DNA of 38,723 nucleotides. Source: Chloroflexota bacterium. Lineage in GTDB: Bacteria > Chloroflexota > UBA11872 > UBA12225. How positions within the stretch are numbered: the stretch's first letter is position 1; every line of letters starts with the position of its first letter. The notes beneath the pieces are model-generated. The model worked only from the letters and a program-made list of their open reading frames with translations. It made no database searches and was not told the origin of the DNA. Of the stretch, positions 24,114 to 32,490 are shown in pieces. A program made the position numbers and the translations under genes. The stretch spans positions 1 through 38,723 of the forward strand of contig JACQGX010000129.1 of the NCBI GenBank assembly GCA_016199265.1. The letters are read 5' to 3'.

Positions 24114-25325
24114 ATGATCCAATTCGCAACCGAAACGCTGGGCTGGCGCTTTCTGCTGGCATTCTTCCTCTCGGTCACGCTGTGGGCGCGCCTGACGCTC
24201 GATCAGAACCCCGCCCGGCAGGACGAGTATCCCAGCGAGATTCCGGTGGAGGTCCGCGGCCTGCGGCCCAACCTGGTGGTCGCCAACGACATCACCCCGG
24301 TAAAGGTACGCATCTCGGCGCCCCAAGAGAGCTGGAAGCGCTTAGGTGTCGGCAGTTTTCGTGCCGTCGTCGATCTGACCGAATCCAGCGCCGAGCTGAT
24401 TCAACCCGCCGTGACCGTCGACGTGTCCGATCCGGAAGTGCGCGTCCTCGACGTGATGCCGTCGAAAGTCAGTGTGCGCATCGAAGAGCTGCGCACCGCC
24501 AGCGTGCCGGTACACGTCAATCAGCTCGGTAGCCTGCCCTTCGGTTACCGCCTCGTGCGCGACGCAACGGTTGTGCCGTCGCAAGTCGAGGTGAGCGGCC
24601 CGGCCAGCGCGGTCGAGAAGGTGAAGGAGGCCATCGTTGCCGTCCGTCTGGAGGAGGCGCGCGCCACCGTCGAACAAACGCTGAAACCCGAGCCGCGCGG
24701 CCCCAGCGGCGTCGTCACCGGCGTACGCGTCGAGCCGCAGTCGGTCACGGTCACGCTCCCTGTCGAGCAAATCGCCGGTTCGAAGGCGGTCTCGGTCGTG
24801 CCTCAGGTGCGCGGCCAGCCGGCCCCGGGCTACTGGCAGGGCACCATCTCGGTCGACCCGTCCACGGTACAGGTCGTCGGCGAGCCGGCCGCGCTCGAAA
24901 GCGTTTCCGCGATCGACACCGCCGTCGTCGATGTCTCCGGCGCGCAGACCGACGTGACCAGGACGGTGGCGCTCGTCCGGCCGCCGGGCATCGCGATGGT
25001 GCGCGATCAGGCGGCGACGGTGCGTGTCTCGATCGTGCCCTTACGCGGACAGCAGGTCAGGGACACGCTTGTCGTCGTAGAAAACGCGACGAACGACACG
25101 CAGGCGACGGTCGCGCCGGCCTCCGCATCGGTAACGCTCTCTGGCCCCCAGCCGACGCTGCTGCGCCTGGCCGGCGAAGAGATCGTCGCCACCGTCGACG
25201 CCGCCAATCTCGAACCCGGCACGCACTCGCTCCCGGTGACCGTGCGGGTACCCGGAGGTACGCAAGTTGATCGCGTTGTCCCCGACCGCGTCACCGTGAC
25301 AATCGTGCGGGTGGCCGAGTCGTAA
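24114..25325 (+). CDS. cdaR: YbbR-domain protein, CdaA regulator (CdaR-like)
   Basis: CdaR-type proteins are membrane-anchored and, in Firmicutes, modulate CdaA from the outer face of the membrane. This one has 403 residues. A single transmembrane helix near the N-terminus (residues about 10-26, GWRFLLAFFLSVTLWARLTL) is followed by four YbbR-like beta domains (about 35-115, 120-200, 205-290, 300-395), recognised by repeats such as EIPVEVRGL, VSGPASAVEKVKEAIVAVRL and VVGEPAALESVSAIDTAVVD. The gap to cdaA is 48 bases and holds a small palindrome. Its 3' end overlaps the convergent glycosyltransferase gene by 35 bases. Confidence 0.9.
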   Translation: MIQFATETLGWRFLLAFFLSVTLWARLTLDQNPARQDEYPSEIPVEVRGLRPNLVVANDITPVKVRISAPQESWKRLGVGSFRAVVDLTESSAELIQPAVTVDVSDPEVRVLDVMPSKVSVRIEELRTASVPVHVNQLGSLPFGYRLVRDATVVPSQVEVSGPASAVEKVKEAIVAVRLEEARATVEQTLKPEPRGPSGVVTGVRVEPQSVTVTLPVEQIAGSKAVSVVPQVRGQPAPGYWQGTISVDPSTVQVVGEPAALESVSAIDTAVVDVSGAQTDVTRTVALVRPPGIAMVRDQAATVRVSIVPLRGQQVRDTLVVVENATNDTQATVAPASASVTLSGPQPTLLRLAGEEIVATVDAANLEPGTHSLPVTVRVPGGTQVDRVVPDRVTVTIVRVAES

Positions 25326-26613
25326 CACTCAACGCCGCCTCATACGCGCGCTCTGCCCGTGGCGCCAGCGCATCCCAGTTGAACAGCTCGCGCACGCGGC
25401 GCTGCGCGGCCGCGGCGAATCGCCGGGCGAGCGCCGGATCGCGCCACAGTTGCACGACGGCACCGGCCATCGCCTCGGGATCGCCGGGCTCAACGAGCAG
25501 CCCCCCGGCGCCGGGCTCGACGTATTCGGCCTGCTGCCCCACTCGATCGGCGACCACCGGCACGCCGAGCGCCATCAGCTCGAGCAGCTTGACCGAGCAC
25601 TTGGCCCGGTTGGCCAAGTTGTCGTCGGCCGGCGCGATGGCGACGTCGGCGCTGCGTAGCAGACCGGGAAGCGACTCCATCGGCTGCCAGCCGGCGAGCA
25701 CGACCGCATCTCCCAAGCCGCGCCCGCGGGCCAGCGCCTCGAGCGTGCGCTCCTGGCCGTACTTGCCCGCGCCGACGACCAGCAACCTGGCGGCCGGTAC
25801 CGCAGCATGGACGCGACGGAGTACCTCCACCACCCGCCCCGGCTGGAACTCGAAAAAGCGCGTGTAGAGTAGAATGACCGGGCCCTCGCCCGCGACGAAC
25901 GACGAACGACGAATCTCCATCGGCCGCGCTTCCTTCGCCGTTCGCCGTTCGTCGTTCGTCGTTCGTCGTTCGACCTCATCACTCCACCACGGCTCCAACC
26001 CGTTCGGCAGGTAGACCACCCTCTCCGCCGCCACCCGGTGGCTCCACGCCTGCGCCTGGAGCGTGCGACTCGCGGCGGTCACGGCGTCGGCGTGCGTCAG
26101 ACCCCAGTGCTCCTGCCGGTCGCAGACCGCCTTTTGCCACCACGGGTACGCCTCGTACTCGTTCCAGCCCCCATGCCCTTCCCAGTCGTCGGTATCGAGC
26201 ACGATCGCCGGCCATCCTGGCCCCTCGCCCCCTCGCCCCCTCGCCCTCGCAATCCGACGCCGATACCACAGCGCGATCTGCGCCAGGCCGGAAACCGCCT
26301 TGGGCTTGAATACGTGCACGACGTCCGGCCGAAGCTCCAGCGCCCGACGCACGAGGGCCATCGCCAGCCGCGGCTGCTCGACGGCCTGTCTGGGGCTCTG
26401 CTCCGGCACGCCCTCGTTTACCGGTAGGGCCTCGACCTCCGCTTCGCCGCACCGGAAGCGCTCGCCGCTCTCGCGGGGGTTGTCGTAGGGCGGTACGAGC
26501 ACGGTCACGGCGTGCCCGCGCGCGGCGAGCGCGCGCGCCAGCGGCAGGACGCGCGCCTGCGTCGTGGCTTTTGGCGCACGGGCGAACGGCGCGATAAAGA
26601 CGAGTCGGAGCAT
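25291..26613 (-). CDS. Glycosyltransferase family 4 protein
   Basis: This 440-residue enzyme has GT-B architecture and probably transfers a sugar from an activated donor to an envelope glycan or lipid; the substrate is unknown. The N-terminal half has the acceptor-side Rossmann fold (LVFIAPFARAPKATTQARVL, then DVVHVFKPKAVSG). The C-terminal half has the GT4 donor site (RTLEALARGRGL, ADVAIAPADDN, KCSVKLLELMALGVPVVADR, the E-x7-E-like region). Two repeat-derived insertions are visible: a short ARGRGGEGP near residues 122-130 and a 27-residue ERRTTNDERRTAKEARP stretch near 214-240. Both keep the frame and lie at loop positions. Its 3' end overlaps cdaR. Confidence 0.88.
   Translation of the reverse strand: MLRLVFIAPFARAPKATTQARVLPLARALAARGHAVTVLVPPYDNPRESGERFRCGEAEVEALPVNEGVPEQSPRQAVEQPRLAMALVRRALELRPDVVHVFKPKAVSGLAQIALWYRRRIARARGRGGEGPGWPAIVLDTDDWEGHGGWNEYEAYPWWQKAVCDRQEHWGLTHADAVTAASRTLQAQAWSHRVAAERVVYLPNGLEPWWSDEVERRTTNDERRTAKEARPMEIRRSSFVAGEGPVILLYTRFFEFQPGRVVEVLRRVHAAVPAARLLVVGAGKYGQERTLEALARGRGLGDAVVLAGWQPMESLPGLLRSADVAIAPADDNLANRAKCSVKLLELMALGVPVVADRVGQQAEYVEPGAGGLLVEPGDPEAMAGAVVQLWRDPALARRFAAAAQRRVRELFNWDALAPRAERAYEAALSVTTRPPARLSR
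25893..25972. repeat. GACGAAC palindrome inside the GT4 gene
   Basis: The left arm at 25893-25914 consists of CGACGAACGACGAACGAC. The right arm, at 25934-25972, consists of GTTCGTCGTTCGTCGTTCG repeats; the two are reverse complementary over about 21 bases. On the minus strand it is translated as ERRTTNDERRTAKEARPMEI, between NGLEPWWSDE and VAGEGPVILLYT. No stop or frameshift is created. A C-rich run of GCCCCCTC units at 26221-26250 in the same gene may be a second, unrelated insertion. Confidence 0.8.
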
Positions 26614-26645
26614 CCCTCACCTACTGCAGCATGCTCATGTCACTC

Positions 26646-26677
26646 CGCTCGTCCTGAGCTTGTCGAAGGATCGAGCG
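26646..26677. repeat. CTGAGCTTGTCGAAGGA repeat between GT4 and YfhO genes
   Basis: The core GTCCTGAGCTTGTCGAAGGA (26651-26670), flanked by CGCTCG (26646-26651) and CGAGCG (26672-26677), is a motif that I remember as a widely dispersed palindromic repeat in Chloroflexota and other phyla, often translated by annotators as SFDKLRTSG. It lies in the 98-base gap between two minus-strand genes, with no coding role visible. Confidence 0.7.
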
Positions 26678-26711
26678 AAACGTGTCACTCCTTCGGCCTC
26701 TTCCGTCAGAC

Positions 26712-29700
26712 CTACCAGAGTGGGCCGTCGTCGGGGCGGCGCCGGCCGTCGCGCGCCGCCCCGTCCGTACGGCGCCGCAGCCACGGTGGCTGGTACGCGG
26801 CCACGGCGACGACGACGAGCAGCGCCAGCGCCGAGATCGCCAGCCCGCGGTGGAGCGCGCGCGACTCGTACCGCAGCTCCACGGTATGAGCGCCGGCCGG
26901 TACCGGCACCGCCCGGAAGAGCGAATCGGCGCGGAAGAGCGGCGCCGCCTCGCCGTCGACGGTCGCCGACCAGCCGGGGAAGAAGGTGTCCCGCAGGACG
27001 ACGAAGCCCGGCCGCGTCGAGTCGACCCGGAGCGTGATGCGCTCGGGTGTCGTCTCGCGCCACGCCACCTGTGCCCCATCCGACGGGCCACTGCGCGATG
27101 CGCCCAACCAGCCGTCGACGTCGAAGCTCGCCGGAACGGTGCCCGCGCGCGGGTCGTCTAGCACGCCGAGCCACGCTTTGACGCGGTCCCGCCCGCGCCG
27201 CGCGGCGGCGCGCAACGCATTCGGGCTTGGCGGCACCCCCGGCTCGCGCTCGAGGACAACGGCGCGGCCGGGGTCGTGGCCGGGGCGCGCCAGCGCTTCC
27301 ACCGCAGCCGCGCCGTCGGGCACGACAAGCGCGTCGGCCACGACGTACGCCCGCGGCAACGCCTGCTCGTGGCGATACAGCTTCACGTCCGAGCGGTGGA
27401 CGAGCCGCAACGCCCCTTCGCCCACGAGTGTCAGCGGCCAGGATCGACCCTCCCAACCGATCAACGAGATGCCGTGGACACGGACGTTTCCCGCCGGCAG
27501 CAGGTTCTCCACGGCGATCCAACTCACCGATGGTGCGCGGTCGACGTCGAAGCGCGCCAGGTACGTCGCGGTGGCGCTGCCTCCGGCGCCGGCTGGCCCG
27601 AGCGGCGCCGGCTGCTGGTGCCGCGCCGCTGGCGTGTAGGCGCCTTCGGCGGTATCGCGGCCGGCGACGAGAGTGGCGCGCCACGGGATGCCTCGCTCGT
27701 CGCCGGCGAGTATGCGGGCGACGGGGGTATCACTGGGCACCGAGGACGCGCCTTCCAGCGAGGTCACGAGCCCCACGGCCACCACCGGCCCCACCGCAGT
27801 CGGCGCGGGCTCGGTCATCCCGCCGGGAAGCCGGTCGAAGCGCGCCGTCTCGCCGGGACGGACCGTCGTCGTTCCCTCCAGGTCGTAGAACACGCCATCG
27901 TGCGTGACGTCCTCGATGGCATCGGCGATCACGTACTTGATCCCGAACAGTCGCAGCTTGGCCGGGCCAGGGACGCGGCGCACCTGGTCGCGTAGAAGCG
28001 AGTCGGGCAAGTTCTGCTCCGGCGGGACGAGCAGCCGTTTGAAGTCGACGTAACGACGCAGAGGCAGCACGCCGCCATCGTAGCCGTCGGCGCTGGGCAG
28101 GCCGAAGACCATTGGCAGATTGGGGTTGAGCGTTTCCTTGTACTTGGTGTTGATCAGGGCCGCCTCAACCCCGTTTTTGCCCAACAACGGCCCATACGGG
28201 CCGATAATGCGTCCCGCGTCTGAGGGGTGGTATCCGGTGGCCGCCACGCTGAGAATGCGTTCCGGATGGGAATCCTGACGCAATGCGCTCAGCACCGGCG
28301 GAAGCTCGGTGTAGACCCACGCCGGATTGGGGTTGTTGTACTCGAGACTCCGGCTGGCGAGGAACAGCTCGCCCAAGACCCACAGCGCGAAGAACGTCGA
28401 CGGCCACCGGCTGGGCGCCACCGCCAGCCCCCAGAAAGCCAGCGATACGACCGCGGCCCCCAACGCGAGCCAGATCGCCAGCAATGGCCCGAACGATGGG
28501 CCGCCGCCGGCACGCTGCAGCGGCCACAAAAAGGCGGCGGTACCCGCGGCGATGAGCACCGCGGTCAGCAGGCGCGTCGCCGCGGCGAGCCGCCGCCACG
28601 GCCCCACGCCTCCCGGAGCGGCCGGCCAGCCGCTCCGGCCGAGCTGGCGCAGAAACGCCAATCCGCTGCCTGCCAGCATCGCCAGCGCCAAGCTGGTCAG
28701 CAGCGCCCATCGCGCCGGCACGCGAAAGAGGTTCATCCCCGGTACGCGGAACAGCCATTCATGGAGCGGGAAGTGGTTGCCCAGCGACAGGAGAAAGCTC
28801 CCCATGCCCAGCACGGCGAAGAAGAACGTGGCGGAGCGATGCGCCCGGAAGAGAATGCCCAGCAGGCTCAGCATGAGGCCGCCGGTGCCGATCCAACCGA
28901 GGTATTCGTTGCTCGTCGGCCCCGCCAGGCCATACGTTGGCAGCATGCCGACAAACAGCTCGCGCGGCGGCAAGGAGAACGAGCTCGCCTCCTGGAACGA
29001 CATCCCGCCGGCACGGATCGAGTGCCCAGTGAGCTCGCTCGTCGGGAGGAGCTGCATCGCCGCCAGCCCGCCGGCCAATCCGCCGGACAATGTCAGCGCT
29101 ACCGCCGGCCAAACGCATTCGCCCGCCGCCGCCTTCAGCGCGGCCGGCGCCGTCTGTCGCGTGCTGCGCCACGACCGCCACCAGGGCGTCGACCGGCGAG
29201 CGCCGTAAAACGCGGTGTAGGCGCCGAGCAGCACGACGGTCATGAACGATTCCTGCGTGTGCCCGGCGAGGAGCTGCACCGCGAGCACGACCGCCGTAGC
29301 GGCAAGCCAGCGCGTGCTGCGATGGACGTACGTGAAATGCAGCGTCACCAGCGCAGCAGGCAGCCACGCGGCGGCATTGAGCTGGTTCAGGTGTCCCACC
29401 TGCGCGCCGACGAAGCCGCCCAAGCCGTAGATCGCGCCGGCAATCGTCGCACTCGCCCGGTCGAGTCCGGCGACGACGCGCGCGGCGGCGTAGGCAAAGA
29501 GCGCGGCGAGGAAGAGATGGACCACCACCGACCAGTTCATCGCCTCAACCGGCGGCAGCACCAGGAACAGCACGTGCAGCGGGTAGTAGACGGCGCTCTG
29601 GACGTTGGCCAGGAATGGCGCGCCGTAGTAGATGAACGGATTCCACAGCGGTAGCCGGCCCTCGCGCAGCGCCATCGCGGCGAAGTACCGGTAGGGGTAC

Positions 29701-29915
29701 ATGTACGTCATCGTGTCGTAGCCGATGACGGCCAGGCCGGTGAAGAGCAGCTTCCAGCAGAACGCGGCCGTTGCCAGCGCCAGCACTGCCGGTCCGACCA
29801 GCGCCATAGCGGCACGGCCGATCGCGGCCGCGAGCCCGCCGGACGGCGCATCGAGGCGGCCGGCGGCGCGGACGGTTCGGGCAGTGCTAGTGGCGGCGCT
29901 CACCGGCGCATCCAC
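26712..29915 (-). CDS. YfhO-family large membrane protein
   Basis: This encodes 1067 residues from a GTG. The first 520 or so residues contain about 12-13 transmembrane helices and the family-typical YDTMTYMYPYRYFAAMAL, GRLPLWNPFIYYGAPFLAN and VYYPLHVLFLVLPPVEAMNW, with an acidic/aromatic first extracellular loop like GT-C glycosyltransferases. A large non-membrane part follows (about 560-1015), with a single C-terminal helix (ALHRGLAISALALLVVVAVAA). In Listeria and Bacillus, YfhO-type proteins glycosylate envelope polymers. Acceptor and donor here are unknown. It is downstream of the ANTAR regulator (28-base gap) and upstream of the GT4 gene on the same strand, so a shared envelope-glycan role is plausible. 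Confidence 0.85.
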   Translation of the reverse strand: MDAPVSAATSTARTVRAAGRLDAPSGGLAAAIGRAAMALVGPAVLALATAAFCWKLLFTGLAVIGYDTMTYMYPYRYFAAMALREGRLPLWNPFIYYGAPFLANVQSAVYYPLHVLFLVLPPVEAMNWSVVVHLFLAALFAYAAARVVAGLDRASATIAGAIYGLGGFVGAQVGHLNQLNAAAWLPAALVTLHFTYVHRSTRWLAATAVVLAVQLLAGHTQESFMTVVLLGAYTAFYGARRSTPWWRSWRSTRQTAPAALKAAAGECVWPAVALTLSGGLAGGLAAMQLLPTSELTGHSIRAGGMSFQEASSFSLPPRELFVGMLPTYGLAGPTSNEYLGWIGTGGLMLSLLGILFRAHRSATFFFAVLGMGSFLLSLGNHFPLHEWLFRVPGMNLFRVPARWALLTSLALAMLAGSGLAFLRQLGRSGWPAAPGGVGPWRRLAAATRLLTAVLIAAGTAAFLWPLQRAGGGPSFGPLLAIWLALGAAVVSLAFWGLAVAPSRWPSTFFALWVLGELFLASRSLEYNNPNPAWVYTELPPVLSALRQDSHPERILSVAATGYHPSDAGRIIGPYGPLLGKNGVEAALINTKYKETLNPNLPMVFGLPSADGYDGGVLPLRRYVDFKRLLVPPEQNLPDSLLRDQVRRVPGPAKLRLFGIKYVIADAIEDVTHDGVFYDLEGTTTVRPGETARFDRLPGGMTEPAPTAVGPVVAVGLVTSLEGASSVPSDTPVARILAGDERGIPWRATLVAGRDTAEGAYTPAARHQQPAPLGPAGAGGSATATYLARFDVDRAPSVSWIAVENLLPAGNVRVHGISLIGWEGRSWPLTLVGEGALRLVHRSDVKLYRHEQALPRAYVVADALVVPDGAAAVEALARPGHDPGRAVVLEREPGVPPSPNALRAAARRGRDRVKAWLGVLDDPRAGTVPASFDVDGWLGASRSGPSDGAQVAWRETTPERITLRVDSTRPGFVVLRDTFFPGWSATVDGEAAPLFRADSLFRAVPVPAGAHTVELRYESRALHRGLAISALALLVVVAVAAYQPPWLRRRTDGAARDGRRRPDDGPLW

Positions 29916-29943
29916 GCCTTCGTTGTAGTTGCCGCACGGCCAC

Positions 29944-30516
29944 TTAGAGCTCGTTCGCCAGCAGAATGGCCTCGGCGACTTCCCGCATCGACTTTCGTGT
30001 GTTCATCGAAAGCCGCTGGATCTTGCGGAACGCCTCGGTCTCTTTCAGGCCCTGGGTGTCCATGAGCAGGCCCTTGGCCCGCTCGACCAGCTTGCGCGTC
30101 TCCAACGTTTCGCGCACGTCGTGCAGCTCCGACTTGATCGTCTGGAACTCTCGGTAACGCGAGAGCGCCACTTCGATCGCCGGCGCAAGATCGCTCTCGC
30201 GGAACGGCTTGACGATGTAGCCGACAACCCCGGCCTGCTTGGCACGGTCGACGAGCTCCTGCTGGCTGTACGCGGTCAGCAGGAGAACGGGGGCGATCCC
30301 CTCTTCGGTCAGAATTCGCGCGGCGTCGATGCCGTCCAGATCCGGCATCTGTATGTCCATGATGACGAGGTCGGGCCGCAGCTCGCGCGCCAGGTTGACG
30401 GCGCTGCGGCCATCGCCCGCTTCTCCGACCACCACGTAGCCCAGAGAGGTGAGCATTTCCTTGAGATCCATGCGGATGATGGACTCGTCGTCGGCAAGAA
30501 CAATCCGGATGGACAT
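29944..30516 (-). CDS. ANTAR-domain response regulator (AmiR/NasR type)
   Basis: This 190-residue two-domain protein has an N-terminal receiver with acidic pair D9/D10, phospho-acceptor D54 (VIMDIQMP), T81 and K103 (IVKPF). A helical linker leads to a C-terminal ANTAR domain (about 128-185, KLVERAKGLLMDTQGLKETE and REVAEAILLANEL). ANTAR proteins bind dual-hexaloop RNA hairpins and prevent transcription termination. The overall form resembles mycobacterial PdtaR. No histidine kinase is adjacent, and I could not recognise an ANTAR target RNA with certainty in the window. It begins 32 bases from a divergent small gene. Confidence 0.93.
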   Translation of the reverse strand: MSIRIVLADDESIIRMDLKEMLTSLGYVVVGEAGDGRSAVNLARELRPDLVIMDIQMPDLDGIDAARILTEEGIAPVLLLTAYSQQELVDRAKQAGVVGYIVKPFRESDLAPAIEVALSRYREFQTIKSELHDVRETLETRKLVERAKGLLMDTQGLKETEAFRKIQRLSMNTRKSMREVAEAILLANEL

Positions 30517-30548
30517 CTGATGCAGTAAGATGGTAGCAATTAACCGCG

Positions 30549-30920
30549 ATGAGTCAGAATACGCAGCATTGGCTGTTCGATCTCAACCACTTCCCGTGGG
30601 CACGCGAACACGTCCCGGTGAAGAAGTGGTACCAGATCACGAAGTATTTCCCCGGCTATAAACTGCGCCGCCAGATGATGTACATCGACGCGGCGACCGG
30701 CGAGCCGATTCCCGCCGAAGGGGGCGAGGAGGTCCCGCCGGGCAAGGTCTACATCTACGGCTACGACCTGCGCAACTTCTGCGGCATCGAGGTTCCCGGA
30801 CTGGACGAAGCGATGACGGCCAGGCCGAAGTCGCGCGTCGAGCGCACCGCTGGAGCAGCCGCGGCGCCCGCGGCGCGCCCCTCCGGGGCAGCGCGGGCAG
30901 ACGCCGGCGAAGCGCGCTGA
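30549..30920 (+). CDS. Conserved-looking small soluble protein, function unknown
   Basis: This encodes 123 residues. The first 85 residues are rich in aromatic residues (WLFDLNHFPWAREH, KKWYQITKYFPGYKLRRQMM, KVYIYGYDLRNFCGIEVPGL) and look like a compact folded domain. The remainder is an Ala/Arg tail. No membrane segment or catalytic signature is visible. The reading frame starts with ATG 32 bases from the ANTAR regulator on the opposite strand, so the two may share a control region. A stem-loop lies directly after the stop codon. I do not recognise the family. Confidence 0.65.
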   Translation: MSQNTQHWLFDLNHFPWAREHVPVKKWYQITKYFPGYKLRRQMMYIDAATGEPIPAEGGEEVPPGKVYIYGYDLRNFCGIEVPGLDEAMTARPKSRVERTAGAAAAPAARPSGAARADAGEAR

Positions 30921-30942
30921 TTGGTGGGTGCAAGCACCAATC
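30919..30942 (+). terminator. Stem-loop after the 123-residue gene
   Basis: GATTGGTG (30919-30926) and CACCAATC (30935-30942) form an 8-base stem around an 8-base loop, beginning within the stop codon region. No T run follows, so termination is not certain. Bases 30943-31129 show nothing else that I can support. Confidence 0.4.
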
Positions 30943-31129
30943 CCGGTCTCTTCCCATACAGTCCGTATATCCCCCGTGTAGCCCTCGCTTATCGAACGGC
31001 CGCCGGGACGGCCGGGGAGCCGCCGGAAGCGCTGGCTGCACTCCTTTTGGGTTTAGTGATCGCAGATATGCTAATGTCGCCGGCACGTCGAACAGCTTGA
31101 GAATTCCTGCCGGCCTGGAGCACCGACGA

Positions 31130-31477
31130 GTGGCCATCAACACCGCCCCTGCACCCAACGCCCCCGCACGACAGACACGCGAACCGGCCCGCGGCACGCC
31201 GCGGGCCGTCGATCAAGAGACCCGCGCGCCCGATGCGCCGGCCGCGCCCGCCGAGCCGCAATACACCCTCCTCAGCCCACCGAGCTACGACAACATCGTC
31301 GGCGGCGCGCCGCCCAGCCCATTCGTCTCGTTCTTCATGGGCATCGGTCTTCTCATCCTCCTCGGCGCCGCGGCCGCCATCGGCTTCGGCGTCAATGCGG
31401 ACGAGTGGTGGATTGTCGGCGCACTCTTCGTCGGCGTGGCGGTCCTGCTCGCCGGCTTCGTCAGCCGCACAGCCTAA
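31130..31477 (+). CDS. Small proline-rich membrane protein, function unknown
   Basis: From the GTG at 31130 this gives 115 residues. GGAG at 31117-31120 sits 9 bases ahead. The first 45 residues are Ala/Pro/Arg-rich and probably disordered. Then [20 protein letters not shown] leads into two transmembrane helices ([20 protein letters not shown] and [19 protein letters not shown]). It may be a small tail-anchored or hairpin membrane protein. A TTG at 31097 would add 11 residues. No family is recognised. It is convergent to tRNA-Pro and has no clear promoter. Confidence 0.6.
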   Translation: MAINTAPAPNAPARQTREPARGTPRAVDQETRAPDAPAAPAEPQYTLLSPPSYDNIVGGAPPSPFVSFFMGIGLLILLGAAAAIGFGVNADEWWIVGALFVGVAVLLAGFVSRTA

Positions 31478-31484
31478 TAGAGAT

Positions 31485-31515
31485 CAAAAACGGGACGTAC
31501 TCACAGTACGTCCCG
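31485..31515 (-). terminator. Intrinsic terminator of the tRNA-Pro transcript
   Basis: CGGGACGTACT (31491-31501) and AGTACGTCCCG (31505-31515) form a perfect 11-base stem with a 3-base loop. On the minus strand the stem is followed by TTTTTG (31490-31485), a classical intrinsic terminator. It lies 84 bases downstream of the tRNA-Pro 3' end. It may also stop the convergent membrane-protein transcript, although on that strand no T run follows. Confidence 0.85.
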
Positions 31516-31598
31516 CTCCCGTCTGCACCAGCCTCGAGCCTCGGTCGAGCGCGCTACCATCGTGCGGCAGGCATGGGGCCCCGACGACTAAAGCTTAC

Positions 31599-31675
<77 letters not shown>

Positions 31676-31718
31676 AGGCACGCACCAACCACGCGCCAAC
31701 GCGCGCGACCGACACCAA

Positions 31719-31747
31719 ATTCTATCCTAGTATCGGTGCAGCGTCAA
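31719..31747 (-). promoter_or_regulatory. Promoter of tRNA-Pro
   Basis: Read on the minus strand, TTGACG (31747-31742) and TAGAAT (31724-31719) are 17 bases apart. They predict a transcript start near 31711, about 36 bases before the tRNA 5' end. This is the best sigma-70-type promoter in the window. The + strand gap 31748-31970 before the NusG-like gene shows no comparable promoter. Confidence 0.75.
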
Positions 31748-31970
31748 ACCACCCTGTCTCAACTGTTTCTCCACCATCACCCTACCGGCCGTCTACCCGT
31801 GCCGGATACCGTTAAGCCCTACGGTTGCTCCCATCGCTCGGAATCGGCGACCTCTTCCGGACTTGTTCGACCGCGGGGTTGGCAGTGGCGGGAAGGTAGT
31901 GGGGAGCGAAGGAAAGGACGGATGGCATACCGAACATCATGACGGACAATATCAATGAGTGAGGATAATC

Positions 31971-32465
31971 ATGCCTTGGTATGTGGCCCACACCAAGCGC
32001 GGCGAGGAGCGCCGCGCGGCTGGCATTTTGGAGCAGCGGCAGGTGCAGGCATACCTACCCATTCTGCGCAAACGTAAGCCGCGGGCTGGACGCCGTAACT
32101 GGGAGCCGCTCTTCCCCGGCTATCTGTTCGCCAACCTCACCGTGCCTTCCGAGCAATGGTTGGCGGCCCGATCGGCGCCCGGCATCGCTTACTTCCTGGG
32201 GAACGAGGGTCACCCTACGTCCCTGCCGGAAGACTTCATGCTGGGCTTGATGGCACGTGTGGAGCTTGCCAACTGCGAGAATCCGCTGCATCGCTTCACG
32301 GCCGGCGAGCGTGTGATCATTACCGACGGACCCTTCCGTTCCATGGAAGCGATCTTCGACCGGACTCTCTCGCCATCGGGGCGCTCGCGAGTGTTGATGC
32401 AGTTGCTCCACCGACTGGTCGCTATCGAGGTACCAGAAGAGTACCTCGATAGGGTGCTGCGATAA
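31971..32465 (+). CDS. NusG/RfaH-like transcription antitermination protein
   Basis: This 164-residue protein has the NGN domain at its start (MPWYVAHTKRGEERRAAGIL, then WEPLFPGYLFANL) and a C-terminal KOW-like domain (GERVIITDGPFRSMEAIF and VEVPEEYLDR-type end). Specialised NusG paralogues such as RfaH, LoaP and UpxY travel with RNA polymerase to allow full transcription of long polysaccharide operons, and are usually the first gene. Here it precedes a Wzz/BY-kinase by 25 bases, in agreement with such a role. A GTG at 31959 is another possible start, but GAGTGAGG (31957-31964) suits the ATG at 31971. The main nusG would be elsewhere, by inference. Confidence 0.9.
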   Translation: MPWYVAHTKRGEERRAAGILEQRQVQAYLPILRKRKPRAGRRNWEPLFPGYLFANLTVPSEQWLAARSAPGIAYFLGNEGHPTSLPEDFMLGLMARVELANCENPLHRFTAGERVIITDGPFRSMEAIFDRTLSPSGRSRVLMQLLHRLVAIEVPEEYLDRVLR

Positions 32466-32490
32466 CATCAGTGAACTGGAGGCGACGACG

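Noticed and set aside
28227-29654. + strand frame of 475 codons opposite the YfhO gene
   Set aside because: Translation is Arg/Gln/Pro-rich with no hydrophobic core, an antisense shadow. The minus-strand YfhO protein has ordered transmembrane segments and family motifs.
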